Source: an uncultured Oscillibacter sp.
Lineage (GTDB): Bacteria > Bacillota > Clostridia > Oscillospirales > Oscillospiraceae
Reading direction: 5' to 3'
NCBI GenBank assembly: GCA_946183175.1
Contig: CAMHBH010000017.1
Span: forward strand, 1-21,933
Length of the DNA: 21,933 bases
Position 1 is the stretch's first letter; each line of letters begins with the position of its first letter. Positions 14,217 to 20,363 of the stretch are shown here, piece by piece. A program made the position numbers and the translations under genes. The notes under the pieces are model-generated. The model saw only the letters and a program-made list of their open reading frames with translations, did not search any database and was not told the DNA's origin.

Positions 14217-15029
14217 GTGAGTGAACGTATCGACCGGGGGGCGTGCAAGGCGCGGGCCCGGGAATTGCTCGACACCGCGCAGGTGTCGCCGCGAAAGATG
14301 GTGGCCCTCTGGCTGGGACTCCGCGCGGGCCTGTCCCTGCTGAACTACCTCGGCGGCTCGTGGAACCTGTTCTACGTATTCCTGCTGGTGCTGACGAGCA
14401 TGCTTTCCATCGTACTCGACGCCGGTTTCGTCCTCTACTGCATGGCAGTCCGCCGCGGGGAGCGCGCCGAGTACCTGATACTCTTCGACGGCTTCGCCTT
14501 CGCCGGGAAAATCATCCTCCTGACCGTCCTGACATACGTCTTTATCGCGCTGTGGGGCATGCTGTTTATCATCCCCGGCATTATCGCGTTTTACCGCTAC
14601 CGTTTCGCGCTCTACAACCTGCTCGAACACCCCGAACTGTCCGTGACGCAGGCCCTCGACATGAGCAAGCGTCAGACGCAGGGCTTCAAGGGACAGCTCT
14701 TCGCGCTGGATGTCAGCTATCTGGGCTGGGCACTGCTGGCCTCCCTCCCCGATTTGCTCTACCGTCAGAACGTACAAATACAGGTCTACAACATCGTCGG
14801 CGCGTCGACCTACTGGAACATCCAGGAAGTCATGCGCTACGTCAACCCGAACGTGTTCGGAATGCCGTGGATGGCGTGGGAAGCGCTGATGATGGTCTGG
14901 GATTTGGTCGTGTCGATGTACTACCTGGCCAACTACCAGTGCGTGGAGCTCGACTACTTCGACGCCGCCAAGGCGGCCTCCGGCGTGGGGGAGACGCCCG
15001 ATTTCAGCGGCCCCTACGCCGAACCCTAA
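14217..15029 (+). CDS. DUF975 family integral membrane protein
   Basis: The 270-residue protein has about six hydrophobic helices and the DUF975 core: IIPGIIAFYRYRFALYNL followed by HPELSVTQALDMSKRQTQG and KGQLFALDVSYLGW. The family is widespread in Bacillota and has no established function. The GTG at 14217 is chosen because GGAGG lies 7 nt upstream; upstream in-frame codons from 14163 have no ribosome site. The terminal 25 residues are hydrophilic and end in PYAEP. Rubredoxin follows 58 nt downstream with no clear terminator between, so the two may share a transcript, but no functional link is known. Confidence 0.85.
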   Translation: MSERIDRGACKARARELLDTAQVSPRKMVALWLGLRAGLSLLNYLGGSWNLFYVFLLVLTSMLSIVLDAGFVLYCMAVRRGERAEYLILFDGFAFAGKIILLTVLTYVFIALWGMLFIIPGIIAFYRYRFALYNLLEHPELSVTQALDMSKRQTQGFKGQLFALDVSYLGWALLASLPDLLYRQNVQIQVYNIVGASTYWNIQEVMRYVNPNVFGMPWMAWEALMMVWDLVVSMYYLANYQCVELDYFDAAKAASGVGETPDFSGPYAEP

Positions 15030-15087
15030 CCCGGCTGTTCCCGGAAGCAGTTCCGTGAATGGAAAATAACGAAAAGGAGAACCTATC

Positions 15088-15252
15088 ATGAAAAAGTACG
15101 AGTGCGAGCCCTGCGGCTACGTCTACGACCCCGCCGAGGGCGACCCCGACAACGACATCGCCCCCGGCACCGCCTTCGAGGATTTGCCCGAGGACTGGGT
15201 CTGCCCTGTCTGCGGCGCGGGGAAGGAAGAGTTCAAGGTCGTCGAGGACTGA
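15088..15252 (+). CDS. Rubredoxin
   Basis: This complete 54-residue protein has the two rubredoxin cysteine knuckles: C6-x-x-C9-G (CEPCGY) and C39-P-x-C42-G (CPVCGAG), which bind one iron. The sequence between, YVYDPAEGDPDNDIAPGT, and EDLPEDWVCP are typical of the family. It is a soluble one-electron carrier, in anaerobes often donating to peroxide- or superoxide-reducing enzymes; none of those is in the window. AAAAGGAGAA lies upstream of the ATG. The gene is followed by a 14-bp stem hairpin at 15260. Confidence 0.97.
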   Translation: MKKYECEPCGYVYDPAEGDPDNDIAPGTAFEDLPEDWVCPVCGAGKEEFKVVED

Positions 15253-15259
15253 TTCCCGC

Positions 15260-15295
15260 GGAAACCCCGGGCGTGTACGCGCGCCCGGGGTTTCC
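15260..15295 (+). terminator. Hairpin after rubredoxin
   Basis: GGAAACCCCGGGCG and CGCCCGGGGTTTCC pair perfectly over 14 bp with an 8-nt loop. There is no T-run after it apart from TTT in the right arm, so termination could rely on stem strength or Rho. Confidence 0.6.
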
Positions 15296-15392
15296 GTACG
15301 CCCCGCGTCGGGAATGCCCCTCCGTCGTCCCCGCCGTGCGGGAGAGGCGGAAAACGGGACTTTTTCCGTTGAAAGTTCCGTCAAAGCCTCCT

Positions 15393-15476
15393 CTGTCCCC
15401 ACTCCGTGGGCGGGGCTGAGACGGCGGCCACCGTTGGGGTTGTGGAACAGGTGACTGTCCCCACTCCGTGGGCGGG
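15393..15476 (+). repeat. 22-bp direct repeats with internal hairpins (REP-like)
   Basis: CTGTCCCCACTCCGTGGG plus CGGG occurs at 15393-15414 and again identically at 15455-15476, 62 bp apart in start position. Each copy can fold through CCCA and TGGG. They occupy the 304-bp gap between rubredoxin and the patatin-like gene, which otherwise holds only the rubredoxin hairpin, a GC-rich stretch and a promoter; no ORF there can be supported. Confidence 0.8.
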
Positions 15477-15491
15477 CGCGCGAAAAACGTC

Positions 15492-15520
15492 TTTCCTTTT
15501 CGGCGGAACTGTGGTAGAAT
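15492..15520 (+). promoter_or_regulatory. Promoter of the patatin-like gene
   Basis: TAGAAT (15515-15520) preceded by TGG forms an extended -10; a weak -35 (TTTCCT, 15492-15497) lies 17 nt upstream. The start codon is 36 nt downstream of the -10. Confidence 0.5.
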
Positions 15521-15556
15521 GCCGAATAAAAAACACACCGGAAAGGAAGAACCATC

Positions 15557-16414
15557 ATGAAAACCGGGCTTGTACTGGAAGGCGGCGCACTGCGTACCAT
15601 CTTTTCCAGCGGCGTTTGCGACGCGTTCCTGGACGCGGGGCTCCCGCTGCCGGACTACACCATCGGCGTATCGGCGGGCATCGCCTACGGGGCGAGCTAC
15701 CTGTCGCGGCAGAGCAGGCGGAATCTGAAGCTGGTCTCGTCGTACGCGCGCGACCGCCGCTACATGGGCATGCGCAACCTCTTGAACCCGCACAACCGCG
15801 CCTATTTCGGCCTGAAGTTCGTCTACGACACCATCCCCAACGAGCTGGTGCCGTTCGACTACGACGCCTTCGCGGCGTACCCGGGGGAAGTCGAGGCCGT
15901 GCTGACGAACCTCCAAACCGGTCTGCCCGAATACTGGACAGTCCCGCGCGACGACCCGTCGAATCTGGTGTTGCGGGCGACTTGCGCGATACCGCTGATG
16001 TTCCCGCCGATTGAAGTCGGCGGACAGCTCTATTTCGACGGCGGCTGTGCCGACGCGATTCCCTGGAAACGCGCGCTGGATGTCGGCTGTGACCGCGTGG
16101 TCGTGATTCTCACGCGCGAGCGCGGCTACCACAAGCGTTTCGACGGTGCCAAGAGTATGGAACTGGCCTTCCGGCGCTACCCGGCGTTCGTGGAGACCAT
16201 GCGCGCCCGGACTGACCATTACAACGACACCCGCGCGGCGTTATTCGCGCTGGAAGAACAGGGGAAAATTCTCGTGATTGCCCCCGACGACACGCTCGGC
16301 TGTGCGCGTACGGAGCGCGACCTGTCCGTGATACGCGCGCTGTGGCAGGAGGGCTACTTCATCGGGCGGGGCGCGGCGGAACAAGTACGGCGCTTCTGGA
16401 ACGCCTCCGACTGA
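15557..16414 (+). CDS. Patatin-like phospholipase family protein
   Basis: The 285-residue protein has the patatin Ser-Asp dyad: the oxyanion loop EGGALR (residues 8-13), nucleophile S39 in GVSAG (GxSxG), and D161 in DGG. It lacks a signal peptide, so it should act in the cytoplasm on lipid acyl esters. This short single-domain form, with RTIFSSGVCDAFLDAG after the glycine loop, is common in Clostridia and related to YjjU-type proteins; the substrate is unknown. AGGAAG lies 8 nt upstream of the ATG. It converges on the second cysteine desulfurase, with only 9 nt between their stops and no terminator seen there. Confidence 0.9.
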   Translation: MKTGLVLEGGALRTIFSSGVCDAFLDAGLPLPDYTIGVSAGIAYGASYLSRQSRRNLKLVSSYARDRRYMGMRNLLNPHNRAYFGLKFVYDTIPNELVPFDYDAFAAYPGEVEAVLTNLQTGLPEYWTVPRDDPSNLVLRATCAIPLMFPPIEVGGQLYFDGGCADAIPWKRALDVGCDRVVVILTRERGYHKRFDGAKSMELAFRRYPAFVETMRARTDHYNDTRAALFALEEQGKILVIAPDDTLGCARTERDLSVIRALWQEGYFIGRGAAEQVRRFWNASD

Positions 16415-16423
16415 CACGCCCCG

Positions 16424-17557
16424 TCAGGCCGACACAATCTTGACCAGGCAATCCGCGATTCGCAACACCTGCGCCTCGTCGTTCCCGATGCCCAGCGTGA
16501 TTCTGACGGAGCCGCGCGCGTAGCCGGCGGGTACCCCGATGGCTTGCAGTACGTGGGACAGCACGGTTTCCCGGGAGTTGCACGCCGACCCCGTGGCGAC
16601 CGCAATCCCCATAAGGTCCAGGCGGTGCAGAATCGCCTCCCCGTCCGCGCCGTAGAACGACAGACTCAGACTGCCCGGAATCCGTCTCTCCGCGCCGTTG
16701 ACCAGGAAGCGCACCCCGGAGGCCTCCAGGCGCGCGAGCAGACACGCCCGCAAAGTTTCTAATTTCCGCGCGTCGCGCTCCAGCGTCTCTACGTGTTCCG
16801 ACAGCGCCTCGGCCATGCCCACAATTCCGGCGACATTCTCCGTCCCGGCGCGCGAACCGAACTCCTGTCCGCCGCCGTGCAGAAGCGGCTCTATCTCGAA
16901 GCCCTCCCGGACATAGAGAAAGCCCGCGCCTTTCGGGCCGTTGAACTTGTGCGCCGAGGCCGAGAGCATGTCGACGCCCAGCTCCCGGACGTTGACGGGG
17001 ATGTGTCCGACGGCCTGAACCGCGTCCGTGTGGAACGGGACGCCCCGGCGGCGCGCGACAGCCGCGAGTTCGCCTACAGGCTCAATCGTGCCGATTTCGT
17101 TGTTTGCGTACATGACGGAGACCAGAACCGTGTCTTCCGTGAGGGCCGATTCCAGTACTCCGGGCGCGACTAGCCCCTTTGCGTCCACCGGCAGACGGAC
17201 GATTTCGTAGCCCATGCGCCCCAGGAACGCGCAAGTATTCAAGACCGCGTGGTGCTCGATGGCGCTGACTATGATTCGCCTTCCCCGGCCCGGGTGGCGG
17301 AATGCGACGCCTTTCAAGGCCCAGTTATCGGCCTCCGTGCCGCAGGAAGTGAAGCGGATTTCCTCCGGGGACGCGCCGAGCGCGGCGGCAATCCGTTCAC
17401 GGGCGGACGCCACCGCCCGCCGGGGAATCCGCGCCGCCCGGTAGAGCGTGGAGGGGTTGGCGTACTCGTCCGACAGAAAGGGCCGCATAGCCTCGAACGC
17501 GCGGGGACTCAACGCGGTCGTCGCCGCGTGGTCTGCGTAGATGATTGGTTTCGTCAT
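16424..17557 (-). CDS. Cysteine desulfurase (copy 2, NifS/IscS type)
   Basis: This 377-residue enzyme keeps every expected motif: YADHAATT (residues 7-14), SCGTEADNWA (71-80), EHHAVLNT (101-108), HTDAVQ (176-181), PLP lysine K204 in SAHKFNGPKG, GGGQE and AGTEN, and catalytic C326 in ATGSACNSRE. It is closer to the classical NifS/IscS pattern than copy 1 at 4311-5450. It supplies persulfide sulfur for Fe-S clusters or tRNA thiolation. The only upstream ribosome site, AAGGAG, lies an unusual 14 nt before the ATG; no in-frame alternative start lies between them. A strong promoter at 17605-17633 and a dyad at 17585-17607 precede it. No scaffold protein or mnmA is adjacent. Confidence 0.93.
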   Translation of the reverse strand: MTKPIIYADHAATTALSPRAFEAMRPFLSDEYANPSTLYRAARIPRRAVASARERIAAALGASPEEIRFTSCGTEADNWALKGVAFRHPGRGRRIIVSAIEHHAVLNTCAFLGRMGYEIVRLPVDAKGLVAPGVLESALTEDTVLVSVMYANNEIGTIEPVGELAAVARRRGVPFHTDAVQAVGHIPVNVRELGVDMLSASAHKFNGPKGAGFLYVREGFEIEPLLHGGGQEFGSRAGTENVAGIVGMAEALSEHVETLERDARKLETLRACLLARLEASGVRFLVNGAERRIPGSLSLSFYGADGEAILHRLDLMGIAVATGSACNSRETVLSHVLQAIGVPAGYARGSVRITLGIGNDEAQVLRIADCLVKIVSA

Positions 17558-17584
17558 GGCAACAGTTCGCGCTCCTTGTTTTAC

Positions 17585-17607
17585 GATTTCCGTTTCAGGC
17601 GGAAATC
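17585..17607. repeat. Dyad at the start of the copy-2 desulfurase transcript
   Basis: GATTTCCG and CGGAAATC form an 8-bp inverted repeat around TTTCAGG. It touches the -10 box (17605-17610) and covers the expected transcription start, so it suits a repressor site; as RNA it would be a hairpin in the first bases of the leader. Confidence 0.55.
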
Positions 17608-17633
17608 ATAAGCCATACGCGGCGGTTTGTCAA
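17605..17633 (-). promoter_or_regulatory. Promoter of the copy-2 cysteine desulfurase
   Basis: On the minus strand TTGACA (17628-17633) and TATGAT (17605-17610) are 17 nt apart. It points away from the trp promoter 58 bp to the right, so the two operons diverge. Confidence 0.8.
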
Positions 17634-17690
17634 GATTGGCCGCCGCGCGCTCCGTCGCTACGGCAGGCTGGAAACCGGGCGATTTTCCGC

Positions 17691-17719
17691 TTGACAAATT
17701 CCGGAAACCGGAGTATACT
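17691..17719 (+). promoter_or_regulatory. Promoter of the trpEG operon
   Basis: TTGACA (17691-17696), 17 nt, TATACT (17714-17719): near-consensus. Transcription would begin near 17726, directly before the T-box leader, so regulation is expected to be mostly by attenuation. GGAAACCGG occurs twice nearby (17670 and 17703). Confidence 0.85.
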
Positions 17720-17726
17720 TCGCTAA

Positions 17727-17970
17727 ACCGTTGAAGTGGGAGTAAAACCTGTCAGGCCCTCACAGAGAGCCCGGGGCGCTGGGAGCCGGGCAGTACGCGG
17801 ACAGGCAAATGGGCCACGGAGGGCGCGGGGAAATACGCGACGCGCGGGCATGCGTCAGTTGCCGGGGGTATGCCGGTACCCCGCAAAGTGCGCGCGTCAG
17901 CGCGAATCAAGGTGGCACCGCGAGTAACACTCGTCCTTGACATTACTTTCATGTCGGGGGCGCTTTTTTT
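17727..17970 (+). promoter_or_regulatory. T-box leader (tRNA-Trp responsive riboswitch)
   Basis: The T-box sequence AAGGTGGCACCGCG lies at 17909-17922. In stem I, GTGG (17736-17739) can pair with CCAC (17814-17817) and CCTGTC (17748-17753) with GACAGG (17800-17805). This leaves a specifier loop whose 5' side is GAGTAAAA and whose 3' side holds TGG at 17810-17812, the Trp codon. CAGAGAGC at 17762 matches the usual upper stem I element. The antiterminator bulge TGGC can pair with a GCCA tRNA end, which fits the G73 of bacterial tRNA-Trp. Antiterminator arms AAGG/CCTT and CGAGT/ACTCG compete with the terminator at 17932-17970. Uncharged tRNA-Trp should switch trpEG on. Confidence 0.95.
17932..17970 (+). 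terminator. T-box regulated terminator upstream of trpE
   Basis: CGTCCTTGACAT can pair with ATGTCGGGGGCG over 12 positions (three G-U pairs), followed by CTTTTTTT. Its 5' arm contains the CCTT of the T-box, so it cannot form together with the antiterminator. It ends 20 nt before the trpE start. Confidence 0.9.
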
Positions 17971-17990
17971 GCCCCCGGGAAGGGAGACGT

Positions 17991-19475
17991 ATGTACTACC
18001 CATCCTTGGAACAGGCCCAACGCCTGACCGCCGGAGGCGGATTCCGGCGCGTGCCCGTCAGCCGCGAGATTCTCTCCGACTTCACCTCCCCCGTACAGAC
18101 ACTCCGCATCCTGCAAAACGTCGGACACCACTGCTTTCTGCTCGAATCGGCGGAGGATAACCAGCGCTGGGGCCGCTTTACGTTCCTGGGCTTTCATCCT
18201 TCGCTGGAAGTCACCTGCGCCAACGGCCTCCTGCGCGTCCGGGACGTGCGGAGTACGGATACCCGAACCGAACCGACCGCCCACCCCGGCGCGGCCCTGC
18301 GCGAAATCCTGTCGCGCTATAAGAGCCCCAGCGTACCCGGACTGCCCCCGTTCACGGGCGGCCTCGTCGGCTACTTCTCCTACGACTACGTCAAATACTC
18401 CGAGCCGTCGCTGTCCCTCGACGCCGACGACTGCGAGGGCTTTCAGGATATGGACTTGATGCTATTCGACAAGGTGATAGCCTTCGACAACTACCGTCAG
18501 CGCCTGATTCTCATCGCCAACGCCGACACGGAGAATTTAGCGGAATCCTACGCCGCCGCCTGCCGCGAACTCGACGAAATCGCCGAACTTCTCCGCCGCG
18601 GCGCGCCGAAAGAGTACGCGCCCGGGAAGCTACGCTCTCCCCTGCGGCCCCTGTTCGACGAGGCCCAATACTGCCGCATGGTGGAGCGCGGGAAGGCGTA
18701 CATCCGCGAGGGCGACATCTTTCAGGTCGTGCTCTCCAACCGTCTGGAAGCCGACTTCGACGGTTCCTTACTCGACGCCTACCGCGTCTTGCGGGCGTCG
18801 AACCCGTCGCCGTACATGTTCTACTTCTCCAGCGACGACATCGAAATCGCGGGGGCGTCGCCCGAGACCCTCGTCAAACTCCAGGACGGCGTTCTGAGAA
18901 CCTTCCCGCTCGCCGGGACGCGCCCGCGCGGGGCCACGCTCAAAGAGGATATCCGCCTTGAACGCGACTTGCTCTCCGACGAAAAGGAACTCGCCGAACA
19001 CAATATGCTCGTCGACCTGGGCCGCAACGACCTGGGGAAAATCAGCGACTTCGGCACCGTAGAGGTAGAGAATTACCTGTCGGTGGAGCGCTTCTCGCAC
19101 GTCATGCACATCGCCTCGACCGTCCGGGGACGCCTCCGCGCCGACCGCGACGCCGTCGACGCCGTCGACGCCATTCTGCCCGCCGGGACGCTCTCCGGCG
19201 CGCCCAAACTCCGCGCCATGGAGATTATCAACGAACTGGAAAACAATAAGCGCGGCCTCTACGGCGGGGCCGTCGGCTACCTCGACTTCGCCGGGAATCT
19301 TGACGTTTGCATTGCGATTCGGCTGGCGTTCAAGAAGAACGGGAAAGTATTCGTTCGTTCCGGCGCGGGAATCGTGGCCGATTCCGTGCCGGAGCGCGAG
19401 TACCGGGAGTGTACGCAGAAGGCCCGCGCCGTCGTACAGGCCCTCGAAACCGCGCAGGGAGGCGAATTACTGTGA
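17991..19475 (+). CDS. trpE: Anthranilate synthase component I
   Basis: The 494-residue protein converts chorismate to anthranilate using ammonia from TrpG. The N-terminal domain carries LLES (residues 50-53), the motif lining the tryptophan feedback site in TrpE, so allosteric inhibition by Trp is expected. The chorismate-binding domain shows NPSPYMFYF, GASPETLV, TRPRG, EHNMLVDLGRNDLG, LPAGTLSGAPKLRAME and GAGIVADSVPEREY. The ATG at 17991, 4 nt after GGGAG and just after the regulated terminator, is preferred over upstream in-frame TTG at 17937, which lies inside the terminator. It overlaps trpG by 4 nt. PabB is the main alternative, but the Trp T-box and LLES support TrpE. Confidence 0.95.
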   Translation: MYYPSLEQAQRLTAGGGFRRVPVSREILSDFTSPVQTLRILQNVGHHCFLLESAEDNQRWGRFTFLGFHPSLEVTCANGLLRVRDVRSTDTRTEPTAHPGAALREILSRYKSPSVPGLPPFTGGLVGYFSYDYVKYSEPSLSLDADDCEGFQDMDLMLFDKVIAFDNYRQRLILIANADTENLAESYAAACRELDEIAELLRRGAPKEYAPGKLRSPLRPLFDEAQYCRMVERGKAYIREGDIFQVVLSNRLEADFDGSLLDAYRVLRASNPSPYMFYFSSDDIEIAGASPETLVKLQDGVLRTFPLAGTRPRGATLKEDIRLERDLLSDEKELAEHNMLVDLGRNDLGKISDFGTVEVENYLSVERFSHVMHIASTVRGRLRADRDAVDAVDAILPAGTLSGAPKLRAMEIINELENNKRGLYGGAVGYLDFAGNLDVCIAIRLAFKKNGKVFVRSGAGIVADSVPEREYRECTQKARAVVQALETAQGGELL

Positions 19476-20050
19476 TTGTGCTCATCGACAACTACGACAG
19501 CTTTTCGTACAACTTGTTCCAGCTCGTGGGGGCCGTCCGCCCCGACATCCGCGTACTGCGCAACGACGCCGTGAGCGTCGCCGAACTCCGCGCCATGCGC
19601 CCCGACTGTTTGATACTCTCCCCCGGCCCCGGACGCCCCGCCGACGCCGGAATCTGTGAGGAAGCCGTGCGCGAACTCGACGGCGCGTTCCCGATTCTGG
19701 GCGTCTGCCTCGGACACCAGGCCATCTGCGAGGCCTACGGCGGGAAAATCGGCTACGCCAAACGCCTCATGCACGGGAAGCAGTCGAAAGCGGCGCTGAA
19801 AATCGGCTGTCCGCTGTTCGCGGGCTGCGGGCCCGTGGAGCCTGTCGGGCGGTATCACTCCCTCGCCGCCGACGCCGATTCCCTCCCCGACTGCCTCACT
19901 GTCACCGCCTGGGCCGAGGACAGGGAAATCATGGCCGTACAGCACAAGGAGTACCCGGTATTCGGCGTACAGTTCCACCCGGAATCGATTCTGACCCCGG
20001 CGGGGAAGATTATGCTCAAAAACTTTCTGAATCTCCGTCCGGCGCGCTGA
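19472..20050 (+). CDS. trpG: Anthranilate synthase component II (glutamine amidotransferase)
   Basis: This 192-residue class I glutamine amidotransferase has DNYDSFSYNL at its start, the oxyanion segment SPGPGRP (50-56), nucleophile C79 in GVCLGHQ, and H169/E171 in FHPES, completing the triad. It releases ammonia from glutamine for TrpE. The start is GTG at 19472, overlapping the trpE stop (GTGA), with GGAGG 9 nt upstream, so translation is coupled. It is not fused to trpD, and no trpD, C, F, B or A follows; aroF is next after a separate leader. It may also serve PabB, as TrpG does in some Bacillota. Confidence 0.95.
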   Translation: MIVLIDNYDSFSYNLFQLVGAVRPDIRVLRNDAVSVAELRAMRPDCLILSPGPGRPADAGICEEAVRELDGAFPILGVCLGHQAICEAYGGKIGYAKRLMHGKQSKAALKIGCPLFAGCGPVEPVGRYHSLAADADSLPDCLTVTAWAEDREIMAVQHKEYPVFGVQFHPESILTPAGKIMLKNFLNLRPAR

Positions 20051-20054
20051 CTGC

Positions 20055-20094
20055 TTTGGACAGATTGCACGAAACAAGTCCAAACTCCGCGTCT
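20055..20094 (+). repeat. Stem-loop after trpG
   Basis: TTTGGAC and GTCCAAA form a 7-bp stem around a 26-nt loop, 4 nt after the trpG stop. No T-run follows, so it is a doubtful terminator. Confidence 0.4.
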
Positions 20095-20113
20095 GATTTG
20101 TACAGGATGCCGC

Positions 20114-20142
20114 TTTCCATTTCGCGCCGGACGTGCTATGCT
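20114..20142 (+). promoter_or_regulatory. Promoter of the aroFB leader
   Basis: TTTCCA (20114-20119), 17 nt, TATGCT (20137-20142), with TGC directly upstream giving an extended -10. Transcription would start near 20149, about 35 nt before the leader peptide. Confidence 0.65.
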
Positions 20143-20183
20143 TTACTGCGTAAAAGTAATCGAGCGCGAACAGGAGACTTTCT

Positions 20184-20282
20184 ATGTCAAACCGTACTCA
20201 CACCGTGGAATACCGCTATTTCAGCTTTCGCTTTACCTTCTCCGGAGGTAGGGCTTTGTCTGGCTGGGCGGAAACGGCGTGA
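20184..20282 (+). CDS. Aromatic amino acid leader peptide (attenuator) of aroFB
   Basis: A 32-codon ORF starts at ATG 20184 after AGGAGA (spacing 9). Its middle reads EYRYFSFRFTF: two Tyr and four Phe codons within eleven (20208-20240), plus one Trp at codon 28. It ends at TGA 20280, 15 nt before a strong terminator that precedes the DAHP synthase gene. This is the layout of a ribosome-mediated transcription attenuator such as pheL. The codons after the Phe run can fold as TACCTT/GAGGTA, and TGTCTGGCT (20257-20265) can pair with AGCCGGACA (20309-20317), the left side and loop of the terminator, as an antiterminator. Stalling for lack of Phe or Tyr should allow aroF transcription. It is too short to have another evident function. 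Confidence 0.85.
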   Translation: MSNRTHTVEYRYFSFRFTFSGGRALSGWAETA

Positions 20283-20297
20283 CAGGATACGTCTACG

Positions 20298-20334
20298 AAA
20301 GGCCCCGTAGCCGGACAGGCTATGGGGCCTTTTT
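20298..20334 (+). terminator. Attenuator terminator upstream of aroF
   Basis: AAAGGCCCCGTAGCC and GGCTATGGGGCCTTT pair over 15 positions (one G-U), with a 5-nt loop, and the T-run extends to TTTTT. It ends 29 nt before the aroF start, so it must be bypassed for aroF to be expressed from the promoter at 20114. Confidence 0.93.
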
Positions 20335-20363
20335 GTGTGCCCGAACGAAAAGGAGTGTGCTTT

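Noticed and set aside
17937..17990. Upstream in-frame TTG start for trpE
   Set aside because: It lies inside the T-box terminator hairpin and lacks a ribosome site; TrpE homologous sequence begins after the ATG at 17991.
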